From contig NZ_BBZF01000020.1 of NCBI RefSeq assembly GCF_020884795.1, positions 40,812 to 104,811 of the forward strand: a DNA stretch of 64,000 nt, written 5' to 3'. Shown one piece after another: positions 12,317 to 20,873 of this stretch. How positions within the stretch are numbered: the stretch's first letter is position 1; every line of letters begins with the position of its first letter. The notes below the pieces were generated by a model, which saw only the letters and a list, made by a program, of their open reading frames with translations, was not told the DNA's origin and searched no databases. A program made the position numbers and the translations under genes. The DNA is from Micromonospora okii (GTDB taxonomy: Bacteria > Actinomycetota > Actinomycetes > Mycobacteriales > Micromonosporaceae).

Positions 12317-13000
12317 TCACGGGGTGGACGCGGCCGGCAGCTCGGAGAGCATCTTCACCTGGGCGGTGCGTGAGCGCTCGATGCGGTCGGCGAGGTCGCG
12401 CACGTCGGGGCCGACCGCCGTCGGCAGGTGGGCGCGGGCCAGCGCGGCGGCCTGCCGCTGGTGGGCGGCGAGCACGTCGACGAGGACGGCGTCGAACCGG
12501 TCGGCGGTGGCGGAACGCACCCGCTCGAGGTCGGCGTCCACGGCGGCCGTCGGCTTCGCGCCATGCCCGGCGTGCTCGTCGGCGGCGCCTGCGGAGGCCG
12601 TGGCCTTCGCGCCATGCCCAGCGTGCTCGTCGGCGGAGGCCGCGGAGGCCGTGGCCTTCCCGCCATGCCCGGCGTGCGGGTCACCAGCGTCGGCCGGGAC
12701 GGCGCGGAGCCACCGCCGCATGGTGGCCAGCTCGTCGGCCTCGGTGGCGTCGATGGCCGCGACGAGGGTGCGCAGCTTGGGGTCGACGAGGCGGGCCGCC
12801 GCCTCGGTGGCGAGGACCCGGGTGCGGTCGTGGTGGGCCACCATCGCCTTGAGGAACGGCACGTCCGCCGGGTTGGGCGGTTGCGCGGCGGCCGACCCGG
12901 CGGGCGGGCCGGGCTCGGCGGCGGGCGCGGCGCCGGACGCGGCGCAGCCGCCGACCGCCAGGAGCGCGGCGAGCGCGACGAGCGCGGGGAACTGTCTCAT
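12317..13000 (-). CDS. DUF305 lipoprotein with His-rich repeats
   Basis: A 227-aa exported protein, ATG 13000 after GAGGCC. A short signal peptide ends in a lipobox VGGC (Cys about 18), so it should be membrane-anchored outside the cell. The DUF305 (ferritin-like helical) pattern follows: FLKAMVAHHDRTRVLA, then ATEADELATMRRWL, and near the C-terminus FDAVLVDVLAAHQRQAAALA. Between the two helical halves lie three near-identical HAGHG-type units (about 108-155) rich in His, Gly, Lys and Ala. His pairs in DUF305 proteins are thought to bind metal, and the extra His repeats strengthen a metal (Cu or similar) handling role, though this is inference. The copper-dependent LPMO is the next gene upstream on the same strand, beyond a terminator. 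Confidence 0.82.
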   Translation of the reverse strand: MRQFPALVALAALLAVGGCAASGAAPAAEPGPPAGSAAAQPPNPADVPFLKAMVAHHDRTRVLATEAAARLVDPKLRTLVAAIDATEADELATMRRWLRAVPADAGDPHAGHGGKATASAASADEHAGHGAKATASAGAADEHAGHGAKPTAAVDADLERVRSATADRFDAVLVDVLAAHQRQAAALARAHLPTAVGPDVRDLADRIERSRTAQVKMLSELPAASTP

Positions 13001-13021
13001 GCCGGGGCCTCTCGTGCGGGC

Positions 13022-13049
13022 GGGTGTGGCCCGTGACCGGGCCACACCC
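13022..13049 (-). terminator. Terminator after the LPMO gene
   Basis: Perfect 12-bp stem (13022-13033 and 13038-13049) with TGAC loop, 10 bases beyond the LPMO stop at 13060 on the minus strand and upstream of the DUF305 gene start. Confidence 0.75.
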
Positions 13050-13059
13050 CTTTCGCGTG

Positions 13060-13830
13060 TCAGATCCGGGTCCAGAGGGCCGGCACGTTCGGCGGCTCCC
13101 AGCCGGCGATGGCGGTGTGCGCCATCGTGCACTGGTAGGTCGAGCCACCGTAGGTGACCCGGTCACCCGCCTTGTACGACTGGCCGGTCGCCCAGGTGCC
13201 GCTCGGGGCGGGGGTGGTCGCGGGCGGGTTGCTCGGCGCCGGGGTGGACGGCGCCGGGGTGGACGGCGCCGGGGTGGACGGCCGGGTCGGGGACGTGGTG
13301 GGCCCCGGGTTGCCGCTCCCGCCGCCGATCTGGAGGTCGACGCAGGAGTAGAAGGCGTTCGACGTGTCGGAGATGTTCCAGATGGCGAGCAGCTTCTGCC
13401 GGCCGCTGAAGCCGCCCAGGTTCACCTGGTGGGAGACGGTGGCCGCGGGCTGACGACCGCCGCCGTCGACCAGGCCGACCCGGGTGCCGCCGATGTAGTA
13501 CTCCCAGTTGCTGGTGGCGTGCCGGGCGGTGTTGGTCCAGGTGAAGGTGACCGAGCTGCCGACCGAGGTGGCCGGCCAGTTGCGGCTGTCGTCGTTGAGC
13601 TCGGCGAACATGGGGATGCCGGCGTGGCAGTTCCGCAGCCCCTTCGGGCCCTCGACGCTCTGCGGCTCGTACTTGACCTGGCCACAGTTGGAAACCCGGC
13701 CCTGGGCGCAGAGCGCCTGCCGGCTGGGCGGGCCCGAGACGTAGCCATGGGCCTGGACGGGGGCCGCGATGGCCAGGGACGCGACGACGGCACCGGCCGA
13801 CGCCAGCGGGAGAACGATCTTTCGACTCAC
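13060..13830 (-). CDS. Secreted AA10 lytic polysaccharide monooxygenase with CBM5/12
   Basis: A 256-aa secreted copper enzyme; GTG 13830 follows AAGGAG. The signal peptide (1-27) ends in VQA so that the mature protein starts at His28 (HGYVSGPPSR), the first residue of the copper-binding histidine brace; a candidate second His is in NCHAG (about 69). The AA10 catalytic domain runs to about 172 (ends near AFYSCVDLQI). A Pro/Ser/Thr linker with repeated STPAP units (about 178-205) joins it to a C-terminal CBM5/12-type chitin-binding module (GTWATGQSYKAGDRVTYGGS ... ALWTRI). It should oxidatively cleave chitin (or cellulose) outside the cell. It appears monocistronic, with a long AT-richer upstream region and a terminator after it. 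Confidence 0.93.
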   Translation of the reverse strand: MSRKIVLPLASAGAVVASLAIAAPVQAHGYVSGPPSRQALCAQGRVSNCGQVKYEPQSVEGPKGLRNCHAGIPMFAELNDDSRNWPATSVGSSVTFTWTNTARHATSNWEYYIGGTRVGLVDGGGRQPAATVSHQVNLGGFSGRQKLLAIWNISDTSNAFYSCVDLQIGGGSGNPGPTTSPTRPSTPAPSTPAPSTPAPSNPPATTPAPSGTWATGQSYKAGDRVTYGGSTYQCTMAHTAIAGWEPPNVPALWTRI

Positions 13831-14587
13831 GTGCGCGCTCCTTGGTCAGGTCGGGCGTGTTACGCAGCGGTGAGCTGCTGCTACACGCCCTCGGTGGGGT
13901 TGTGGTGAACATATAGTAAGCTTTGTTAACAGTAAATACCCCAAGCACAAAACGCCAAACCGGACACATTGGTCAGGATGAGCCCCGCCGACCCCCTTCC
14001 GCCGACCCCGGCGGCGGCAGAAGTCCGACCCAGCGCCGGCAGCACGAGCAGGGGCGGACGGAACCCACGGCGGTCCCATTCCATTCCGCGCCGACGGCAC
14101 ACGTCTTCGGTTCCGCGCAACCAATGAAGCATTGACGGCGGATGAACGTTTTCGCACCCGACCCCGACCGACATCCACTCGCGCGGCAGGAAATGCGCAG
14201 GTCGGCGGAGGCGGAATCCCCTCCCCGGGCGGCGGTCGACAATTCCAGACGGAGGGTGACAAACCCCTCCGCAGAAGCCCCTCCACCGGGGCGGCGCAGC
14301 GGTCATCTCCCTGCTCAGCACCCCGAAGCGCCCACGACTCGGGGGCACCGGCAGCGCCACCTGCCATCACCGAGGGACGACGAGCCGCGAACCGCGAGTC
14401 GACGCACCCGACCCCGGATGCAATGACCGTCCTAACTGGACAAACAGCAAGATAAGATGACCTCACCGAATGCGAGCCAGGCCCGCTCCCCGCTGTCCGG
14501 AAGACGCGACGACGGCCGCCACAGAAAAGCAGCGTTAAAGCCGCCGCGACTCGCAGGAAAAGGATCGTCGGAACGGCTGAACGGCGC
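13831..14587. other. Gene-poor upstream region of the LPMO gene
   Basis: About 750 bases with visibly lower GC than its surroundings and no convincing gene. Open frames exist on both strands but lack family resemblance and ribosome sites. Near the LPMO start, 13905-13945 is strongly AT-rich (ATATAGTAAGC, GTTAACAG) and is the likely promoter. TGGTCAGG occurs at about 13854 and 13976, but no full DasR-type palindrome was found. Another AT-rich patch lies at 14430-14462, downstream of the TetR gene. Confidence 0.5.
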
Positions 14588-15211
14588 TCACCGCGCGCCC
14601 GGGGGGTGCTGCGCCCAGCCGCGCTCGACCGAGCGGCGGCACCGGTCGGGGTCGTCCCCGGCGCTGGCGAACAGCGCGGCCAGCAGGAGGATGCCGTGGT
14701 CGAGCGTGGCGACCGGCAGGGGGCCGGTGGCGACCAGCGAGACCAACCCGTGGCCGATCACCCAGCTCTGGGTGGCCAGCTCCAGCGGCACGACGTCGGG
14801 GCGGAAGCGGCCCGCCGCCCGGCCGCGCGCGGCGGCCTGGACCAGGTACTCCAGGGTGCTGTCGGCGGCCTGGGCGTCCTCCAGGTCGAAGGTCGCGTCG
14901 AACATGACCCGGTACAGGTCGGGGTGCTCCAGGGCGTTGCGCAGGTAGGCGGCGACCAGGGCGGTGAGGTCCCGCACCGGGTCGTCGGAGACCGGCACCC
15001 GCGCGAGCCGGGCGCCCAGGCGGGTGAAGCCCTCCTGCCGCAGGGCCTTCCACATGCCGTCCATGCCGCCGAAGTACGTGTAGACGGCCATCGTCGACAC
15101 TCCGGTCCCGGCCACCAGCGCGCGCAGCGTGATGGGCTCGCGCGTGCGCAGCATGTGGGCGGCCCGCTCGATGAGCAGGGTCCACACCGTCGGGTCCTTC
15201 GTCCTAGCCAC
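14588..15211 (-). CDS. TetR-family repressor (WHG-type C-terminal domain)
   Basis: A 207-aa regulator starting at GTG 15211. The N-terminal helix-turn-helix (about 5-60) reads ITLRALVAGTGVSTMAVYTY followed by FGGMDGMWKALRQEG, typical of TetR. The remainder is an alpha-helical ligand-binding domain with the QSWVIGHGLVSL segment seen in the WHG/TetR_C_13 group. Its start lies 15 bases from a perfect 19-bp palindrome (15227-15245), the obvious operator, so it is probably autoregulated. The divergent gene it should control has been replaced by a 5'-truncated ridA remnant. The ligand is unknown. Confidence 0.9.
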   Translation of the reverse strand: MARTKDPTVWTLLIERAAHMLRTREPITLRALVAGTGVSTMAVYTYFGGMDGMWKALRQEGFTRLGARLARVPVSDDPVRDLTALVAAYLRNALEHPDLYRVMFDATFDLEDAQAADSTLEYLVQAAARGRAAGRFRPDVVPLELATQSWVIGHGLVSLVATGPLPVATLDHGILLLAALFASAGDDPDRCRRSVERGWAQHPPGAR

Positions 15212-15226
15212 GGCCCCAGAATATAT

Positions 15227-15245
15227 AACATAGCTGTGCTATGTT
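15227..15245. promoter_or_regulatory. Perfect palindromic TetR operator
   Basis: AACATAGC-TGT-GCTATGTT, a perfect 8-bp inverted repeat around a 3-base centre, next to TATATAAC promoter-like sequence and 15 bases upstream of the TetR gene start. Spacing and symmetry fit a TetR dimer site controlling the regulator and the divergent direction. Confidence 0.75.
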
Positions 15246-15469
15246 TCGCCCTGGCCTCGGTCGACGGCTCCTTCGCCGACGTGGCCAAGCTGACCGTCTA
15301 CGTCGTCGACTTCACCCCCGACAAGATGGGGCCGCTGGTCGAGGGGATCGCCCGGGCCTGCGCGACGCTGGGCGTCACCCCGGCCCCTCCGCTGACGGGG
15401 ATCGGTGTCAGCGCGCTCGCCGGCCCCGACCTGCTGTGCGAGGTCGAGGCCACCGCGGTCCTGGACTGA
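15236..15469 (+). pseudogene. ridA: ridA (YjgF/RidA enamine deaminase) remnant, 5' half missing
   Basis: The frame ending at TGA 15469 encodes the C-terminal ~75 residues of a RidA-family protein: ASVDGSFADVAKLTVYVVDF, then a segment with PAPPLTGIGVSALAGPDLLC and EVEATAVLD. Family members are about 125-135 aa, so about 55-60 N-terminal residues are absent. The nearest in-frame start, GTG 15236, lies inside the TetR operator and has no ribosome site. RidA genes often sit divergent from TetR regulators, so an ancestral tetR-ridA pair was probably damaged by a deletion that ended at the operator. A functional truncated product is unlikely, because the missing half carries much of the trimer active site. 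Confidence 0.75.
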
Positions 15470-15478
15470 GCGAGCGGC

Positions 15479-15527
15479 GCTCCCGGGGCCCGGCCCCGAA
15501 CCTTGGGAACGGCCGGGCCCCGGGAGC
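15479..15527. terminator. Bidirectional terminator between ridA remnant and siderophore operon
   Basis: Perfect 17-bp stem (15479-15495 and 15511-15527) with a 15-base loop, lying 9 bases after the ridA stop and 5 bases past the stop of the minus-strand siderophore synthetase. Confidence 0.8.
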
Positions 15528-15532
15528 GGCCG

Positions 15533-17908
15533 TCAGGAGCGCCGGGCGTACGGCGCGATCGGGTTGACCAGGGTGCCGGCGAACTGCAACGCCGCCGACG
15601 GGTCGGACAGGTCCACCATCTGCTGGTTGTCCCGCAACTGGAGCCGGTTGAGGCAGGAGTGCGCGAACTCCGGGACGAACAGGTCGTGCCGGCGCAGCCG
15701 CTCGGCCAGGTGCGGCACCCGCTCGGCGTAGTCGGACGCGCAGTCGGCGACCGTGCGCCAGAACTCCTCCTCGGTGAGCAGCCCCGCGTCGGTGAAGACC
15801 ACGTTGAGGTGGCGCAGGTAGCAGGAGAAGACGTCCGTGAAGATCGACAGGATCTTCTCGTCCTCGGGAATGTTCGCCCGGACCCGGTGCACCGCCTCGG
15901 GCAGGTCGGCGTCGGGGTCCATCACCACGATCTCCTCGGCGATGTCCTTGAAGATCGCCCGCTCCACCGCGCCGTCGCGCAGCACCAGGATGACGTTCTC
16001 GCCGTGCGGCATGAACGCCAGGTCGTAGGCGTAGAGGCAGTGCAGCAGCGGGACGAGGTACGCGTCGAGGTAGCGGCGCAGCCACTCCCCCGCCGCCAGC
16101 CCCGACTCGGCGACCAGCGCGGCGGCGAACGACGCGCCGGCCGAGTCGACGTGCAGCAGCGACGCCATCGTGGCCAGCCGGCGCCCCGGCTCCAGGCCCG
16201 GCACCGGGCTCTCCCGCCACAGCGCCGCCAGCATCTTCCGGTACGGGGAGTACCGGTCGGTGGCCGCCTCGAAGCGGCGGTTGCGGTACCCGATCGCCGC
16301 CCGCTCCCGGATGATCGTCAGCCCGGTGGCCTTGAGCACCTCGTCGCGGTCGATGAGGTCGGCGAGCCAGTCGTTGATGGCCGGGGTGGCCTCCATGTAC
16401 GCCGCCGACAGCCCCCGGATGAAGCCCATGTTCAGCACGGCGAGGGCGGTCTTGACGTAGTGCCGCCGGGGGTGGCTGACGTTGAAGAAGGTGCGCAGGG
16501 ACTGCTGGGCCAGGTACTCGTCGGGGCCCGCGCCGAGGAAGACCAGCCGCCGCTCGGCCACGTCGGCGGCGAACGTGACGGCGAGCCGGTTCCACCACTG
16601 CCACGGGTGCACGGGCAGGTAGAGGTAGTCGGCCGGGTCGAGGCCGAGCCCGGTCAGCGTGGCGGCGAACCCGGCGAGCACCTCCTCGCCCAGTTCCTCC
16701 CGGTAGAGCGCGTCGACGTCGGTGTCGGTGCAGCAGGTGAACGTGGTGTGGTCGCGGTGACCCGCCACCCAGAACAGCCGCACCGGGCGGGCGACCTCCG
16801 GGGCGTACCGGTGGTATTCGTCGATGCCGAGGCCGATGCGGCCGTTGTTGGCGACGAAGCCGGGGTGCCCCTCGGTCATCCGGGTCTCGACGGTCTGGAA
16901 GTCCGCCCGCGCCAGCTCGGCCGCGTCGATCTCCGGCCGGTCCAGCTTGTACGCCCACCCGGCGAGGGTGGAGGTGATCTCCTCCAGGTAGACCGGCAGC
17001 ACCCGGTCGGTAAGGCCGAGCGCCCCGCGCAGCTCCACGCAGAGCTCCAGGGCGTCCAGAGGCAGCTCGACCCCGTCGCGGCGGCGGGTGATGCTGTCCG
17101 GGTCGATCCGCCAGTGGTCGAGGGCGAGCCGCCGGGCCGCGAAGCGGTAGGTGACGGTGCCGTCGTCGCTGGTCACCTCGTACTCCCCCGAGCCGCCGAC
17201 GGGCGCGGGGGTGAGCAGCCGCTCGTGGGAGAACTCGGCGAGCGCCTTGCGCACCAGCAGCCGGTTGGCCCGCGCCCAGTTCTCCGGGGTCAGGTGGCCG
17301 ACGGCGTCGTCGGGGTCCACGACGGCCGACGCGCCGTCGCTGTCCGCCCCGCCGGTGGCGGCGGCGAACTGGGCGCGGGTGCAGAAGCTCAGCAGCCCGG
17401 TCTTGTCGGGCAGCTCCACCGTGCCGGCCGGCACGAAGCCGACGGCGGCGTTGAGGGCGTGCACCGCGCTGTTGCGCGCGTCCGGCTCGACCACCACCCG
17501 GCGGTGGGTCGGGTCGGCGAAGAGCCACGCCATCACGGTGGTGATGACGGCCCGGCTGAAGCCGGAGACCGGGGTGTCGGTCGGCGCGCAGAGGAAGTGC
17601 ATGCCCACGTCGCCGGGGCGGGCCGGATACCTGCCGGCCAGCTCGACCTGGGCCGGGTCGTACCGCTCGACGAGGAAGGCCGGCTCGCCCCGCCACAGCC
17701 CGACGAACGCGGCCTGGTGCGGGTTGGCGGCGATGCGGGCGTAGTCGGCGGCGACCCGGTCCACGTCGGCGTCGGCCATCAGCCAGAACGCCGCCTTCGG
17801 GTGGGTCACCCAGGAGTGCACCAGCGCGGCGTCTGCGGCCGGGTCGAGCGCGCGCAGGGCGAACTCGCCGAGCCGGGGGTCGGTGCGGGTGTAGAGGATC
17901 TCCGTCAT
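15533..17908 (-). CDS. desD: Fused acyltransferase / IucA-IucC siderophore synthetase (DesC-DesD fusion)
   Basis: A 791-aa protein whose ATG 17908 overlaps the desB stop (ATGA). Residues 1 to about 180 are a GNAT-type acyltransferase like DesC or IucB (RALDPAADAALVHSWV ... GMHFLCAPTDTPVSGFSRAV ... ARNSAVHALNAAVGF). Residues from about 205 on are a NIS synthetase of the IucA/IucC family, with LPVHPWQWWN (His434) and MPHGENVIL (about 633) in the ATP and substrate sites. In Streptomyces these are two genes, desC (acylates N-hydroxycadaverine) and desD (joins and macrocyclises the hydroxamates). The fusion would channel the hydroxamate into assembly. It is the last gene of the minus-strand operon and is followed by a strong terminator. 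Confidence 0.9.
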   Translation of the reverse strand: MTEILYTRTDPRLGEFALRALDPAADAALVHSWVTHPKAAFWLMADADVDRVAADYARIAANPHQAAFVGLWRGEPAFLVERYDPAQVELAGRYPARPGDVGMHFLCAPTDTPVSGFSRAVITTVMAWLFADPTHRRVVVEPDARNSAVHALNAAVGFVPAGTVELPDKTGLLSFCTRAQFAAATGGADSDGASAVVDPDDAVGHLTPENWARANRLLVRKALAEFSHERLLTPAPVGGSGEYEVTSDDGTVTYRFAARRLALDHWRIDPDSITRRRDGVELPLDALELCVELRGALGLTDRVLPVYLEEITSTLAGWAYKLDRPEIDAAELARADFQTVETRMTEGHPGFVANNGRIGLGIDEYHRYAPEVARPVRLFWVAGHRDHTTFTCCTDTDVDALYREELGEEVLAGFAATLTGLGLDPADYLYLPVHPWQWWNRLAVTFAADVAERRLVFLGAGPDEYLAQQSLRTFFNVSHPRRHYVKTALAVLNMGFIRGLSAAYMEATPAINDWLADLIDRDEVLKATGLTIIRERAAIGYRNRRFEAATDRYSPYRKMLAALWRESPVPGLEPGRRLATMASLLHVDSAGASFAAALVAESGLAAGEWLRRYLDAYLVPLLHCLYAYDLAFMPHGENVILVLRDGAVERAIFKDIAEEIVVMDPDADLPEAVHRVRANIPEDEKILSIFTDVFSCYLRHLNVVFTDAGLLTEEEFWRTVADCASDYAERVPHLAERLRRHDLFVPEFAHSCLNRLQLRDNQQMVDLSDPSAALQFAGTLVNPIAPYARRS

Positions 17909-19203
17909 GCCCGCACCTCCGCCGGCACCCCGAACTCCTGGAACGCGATCCGCTCCTCGACCGGGTAGTGCTCGCGGCCGAGCACCTGCCGGATGATGAT
18001 CGAGTTGCGGTACGGGCCCATGCCCAGGTCGGGCGAGGTGACGCTGTGCGTGTGGGTGCCGCCGTTCTGGAGGAACACCCGCCCGGCGTGGTCGACGCGG
18101 TAGTCGCGGCCCACGTCGAACCGGCCGTGCGAGTCGAAGCGCAGCAGGTGGCGCACCGGATCGAGGAACGAGGGCACCTCGAAGTGGTACCCGGTGGCCA
18201 GCACCAGCCCCTCCGTGTCGAGCCGCCCGGCGGTCCCCTGCTCGACGTGGCGCAGCCCGAGGCCGTACGCGCCGGTGGCCGGGTCGCGGCTCGCGTCGGT
18301 GACCTCGGTGTTGGTCAGCAGCCGGGTCTCCACCGGCCCGTGCACGCTCTTGGCGTACAGCAGGTCGTAGATGTCGTTGATCAGGTCCGCGTTGATCCCC
18401 TTGGACAGCCCCTTCTGCTCGCCTTCCAGCCGGTAGCGGGTCGGCTCGGGCAGGGCGTGGAAGTAGTCCACGTAGTCCGGGGAGGTCATCTCCAGGGTCA
18501 GCTTGGTGTACTCCAGCGGGAAGAACCGGGGCGAGCGGGTGACCCAGTTCAGCCGGTAGCCGTACGTGTCGATGTCGGCGAGCAGGTCGTGGTAGATCTC
18601 GGCGGCGCTCTGGCCGGAGCCCACGACGGTGACGCTGCGCTTCTCCCGCAGCGCCGCCCGGTGCTGGAGGTACGCCGACGAGTGCACGACGCCGTCGCCG
18701 TCGAGCCCGGCGCAGGCCGCCGGGACGTACGGCGAGGTGCCGGTGCCGAGCACCAGGTTCCGGGCCCGGTGGGTGACGGTCTCCCCGGTGGCGGTGACCG
18801 TGGCGCGGACGGTGAACAGGTCGTCGGTGGAGTCGTGGGTGACGGCGGTGACCCGGTGGCCGAAGCGCACGCCGCTCAGCTTCCGCGCCGCCCACTGGCA
18901 GTACGCGTTGTACTCGCTGCGCAGCGGGTGGAACCGCTCGCGGATGTAGAAGGGGTACAGCCGCCCCGACTCCTTGAGCCAGTTGAGGAAGGAGTACGGC
19001 GAGGTGGGGTCGGCGAGGGTGACCAGGTCGGCCACGAACGGGGTCTGCAACCGGACGGATTCGAGCAGCATCCCGGGGTGCCAGTCGAAGGACTCGCGGC
19101 CCTCCAGGAAGAGGCAGTCCAGATCGGCGATGGGTTCGGTGAGGCAGGCCAGGCCCAGGTTGTACGGGCCCAGGCCGACGGCGACGACGTCGTGGGTGGA
19201 CAT
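17905..19203 (-). CDS. desB: Cadaverine/lysine N-monooxygenase (DesB/IucD family)
   Basis: A 432-aa flavin-dependent N-hydroxylase; ATG 19203 is chosen because the FAD motif VGLGPYN begins at about residue 9. The NADPH motif VVGSGQSAAE is at about 190-200 and the C-terminal ATGYHFEVP motif is present, as are LNWVTRSPRFFPLEYTK-like residues of the ornithine/lysine hydroxylase group. In a desferrioxamine-type pathway it hydroxylates cadaverine made by the upstream decarboxylase to N-hydroxycadaverine. It follows desA by 48 bases and overlaps the fused desC-desD gene, so the three are one transcript. Cofactor use is known for the family; the substrate is inferred from the neighbouring decarboxylase. 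Confidence 0.93.
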   Translation of the reverse strand: MSTHDVVAVGLGPYNLGLACLTEPIADLDCLFLEGRESFDWHPGMLLESVRLQTPFVADLVTLADPTSPYSFLNWLKESGRLYPFYIRERFHPLRSEYNAYCQWAARKLSGVRFGHRVTAVTHDSTDDLFTVRATVTATGETVTHRARNLVLGTGTSPYVPAACAGLDGDGVVHSSAYLQHRAALREKRSVTVVGSGQSAAEIYHDLLADIDTYGYRLNWVTRSPRFFPLEYTKLTLEMTSPDYVDYFHALPEPTRYRLEGEQKGLSKGINADLINDIYDLLYAKSVHGPVETRLLTNTEVTDASRDPATGAYGLGLRHVEQGTAGRLDTEGLVLATGYHFEVPSFLDPVRHLLRFDSHGRFDVGRDYRVDHAGRVFLQNGGTHTHSVTSPDLGMGPYRNSIIIRQVLGREHYPVEERIAFQEFGVPAEVRA

Positions 19204-19251
19204 AGGGTCGCTTTCTGCGCGGAGTCGAGGGGTGGGCACGGTGCGCACGGC

Positions 19252-20784
19252 TCAGCCGACCGGGCAGGTGGCGGCGGTGCGCTCGCGCACGTACCGATGG
19301 GCGTGGCCGGCGAGGAGGTCGACGACGTGCGCCACGTCGTCCAGGGTGGTCTCCGGGTTGAGCAGGGTGAACTTGAGGTACTGCCGGCCGTCGACCCGGG
19401 TGCCGGCGACCACGGCCTCGCCGGAGGCGGCCAGCGCCCGGCGGGCGTACCGGTTGGCCTCGTCGGCCAGCGCCCGGTCGGGGCCGTCGGGCAGGTAGCG
19501 GAACACGACGGTGCTCAGCGCCGAGCGGGTGACCACCTCGAAGCGGGGGTCGCCGGCCAGCAGCCGCCACGCCGCGCCGGCGGTCTCCACCACCTCGTCG
19601 AAGAGCTGCCCGATCGCGTCGGGGCCCATCATCCGCAGGGTGAGCCAGAGCTTGAGCGCGTCGAAGCGGCGGGTCGTCTGGAGGCTCTTGTCGACCTGGT
19701 TGGGCACCCGCTCGTCAGCCGCGAGCGGGGCCGGGTTGAGGTAGTCGGCGTGGTACGTGGCGTGCCGCAGCACCTCGCCGTCGCGCACGATCAGCGCGGA
19801 GCAGGAGACCGGCTGGAAGAAGGACTTGTGGTAGTCGACGGTCACCGAGTCGGCGCGTTCGATGCCGGCGAGCAGGTGCCGCCGGGTGGGCGAGACCAGC
19901 AGCCCGCAGCCGTACGCCGCGTCGACGTGCAGCCGTACCCCGGCGGCGGCGCACCGGTCGGCCACCGCGTCGAGAGGGTCGATGGAGCCGAAGTCGGTGG
20001 TGCCGGCGGTGGCGACGACCGCCATCACGGTGAGCCCGTCGCGGGCGCAGCGGGCCAGCGCCGCCGCGAGGGCGTCGGGGCACATGCGACGGTCGGCGTC
20101 GGTGTCCACGGTGACCACCGCGTCGGCGTCGAGACCGAGTAGGACGGCGGCCTTCTGCACGCTGAAGTGGCCGGCGGCGGAGGCGAGCACCCGCAGCTTG
20201 GGCAGCAGCTCGCGGCGGGGCAGCGGCGACGCCGCGCACGCCTCCTCCCGGGCCAGCAGCAGGGCGTGCAGGTTGGACTGGGTGCCGCCGCTGGTGAAGA
20301 CGCCGTCAGCGCCGGGGCCGAAGCCGATCCGCTCCGCCGTCCAGTCGACCAGGCGGCGCTCGATGAGGGTGCCGCCGGCGCTCTGGTCCCAGGTGTCCAG
20401 GGAGGAGTTGACGGCGGAGAGCACGGCCTCGCCGAGCAGCGCGGGGATCACCACCGGGCAGTTGAGGTGGGCCAGGTAGCGGGGGTGGTGGAAGTAGACG
20501 GCGTCGCGCAGGTACACCTCCTCCAGCTCGTCGAGCGCGGCGGCCGGGTCGGCGAGAGGCCGGTCCAGGTCGACGGCGGCGACCCTCGGTGCGAGCGCGG
20601 CCGGGGTGACGCCCGTCAGCGGCCGGTCGGTGCTGGCGATCCGGGCCCGGACCCGGTCCAGCCCTTCGGCCACCACCCGCCGGTACCGATCGGTGTTGTC
20701 CCGGCTCAGCAGGTGGGTGCGGGGGTTCGGCTGGCGGCCGGTGGCGGGGGGATCGTAGGCAGCGGTGCGACCCGAGATGCTCAT
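19252..20784 (-). CDS. desA: PLP-dependent L-lysine decarboxylase (DesA-like)
   Basis: A 510-aa group II pyridoxal-phosphate decarboxylase, ATG 20784 after GAGGAAA. The PLP-binding Lys is Lys320 in VDYHKSFFQP; upstream are TSGGTQSNLHALL (phosphate-binding region) and VDAAYGCGLL. Its length and motif set match DesA and siderophore-linked lysine, diaminobutyrate or glutamate decarboxylases. Here it is followed by an N-hydroxylase and an IucA/IucC synthetase, which points to cadaverine production for a desferrioxamine-type hydroxamate. A long 5' extension of the same frame overlaps the siderophore reductase gene and is not used. Other basic amino acids cannot be ruled out from sequence alone. 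Confidence 0.92.
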   Translation of the reverse strand: MSISGRTAAYDPPATGRQPNPRTHLLSRDNTDRYRRVVAEGLDRVRARIASTDRPLTGVTPAALAPRVAAVDLDRPLADPAAALDELEEVYLRDAVYFHHPRYLAHLNCPVVIPALLGEAVLSAVNSSLDTWDQSAGGTLIERRLVDWTAERIGFGPGADGVFTSGGTQSNLHALLLAREEACAASPLPRRELLPKLRVLASAAGHFSVQKAAVLLGLDADAVVTVDTDADRRMCPDALAAALARCARDGLTVMAVVATAGTTDFGSIDPLDAVADRCAAAGVRLHVDAAYGCGLLVSPTRRHLLAGIERADSVTVDYHKSFFQPVSCSALIVRDGEVLRHATYHADYLNPAPLAADERVPNQVDKSLQTTRRFDALKLWLTLRMMGPDAIGQLFDEVVETAGAAWRLLAGDPRFEVVTRSALSTVVFRYLPDGPDRALADEANRYARRALAASGEAVVAGTRVDGRQYLKFTLLNPETTLDDVAHVVDLLAGHAHRYVRERTAATCPVG

Positions 20785-20873
20785 ACGGTTTCCTCGTCGG
20801 TCGGTGGGAGTCCGGGGCCGGCGGCGCGTCAGCGCGACGGCCGACGCCGGACGGGGTGTTGCCGGGGTCAGGG

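Noticed and set aside
13845..13985. DasR-type operator for the LPMO gene
   Set aside because: Only TGGTCAGG half-like strings at about 13854 and 13976; no palindromic TGGTCT-AGACCA match was found.
13926..14360. Minus-strand open frame in the LPMO upstream region
   Set aside because: No family resemblance, Arg/Gly/Pro-biased translation, no ribosome site; other frames on both strands are equally open.
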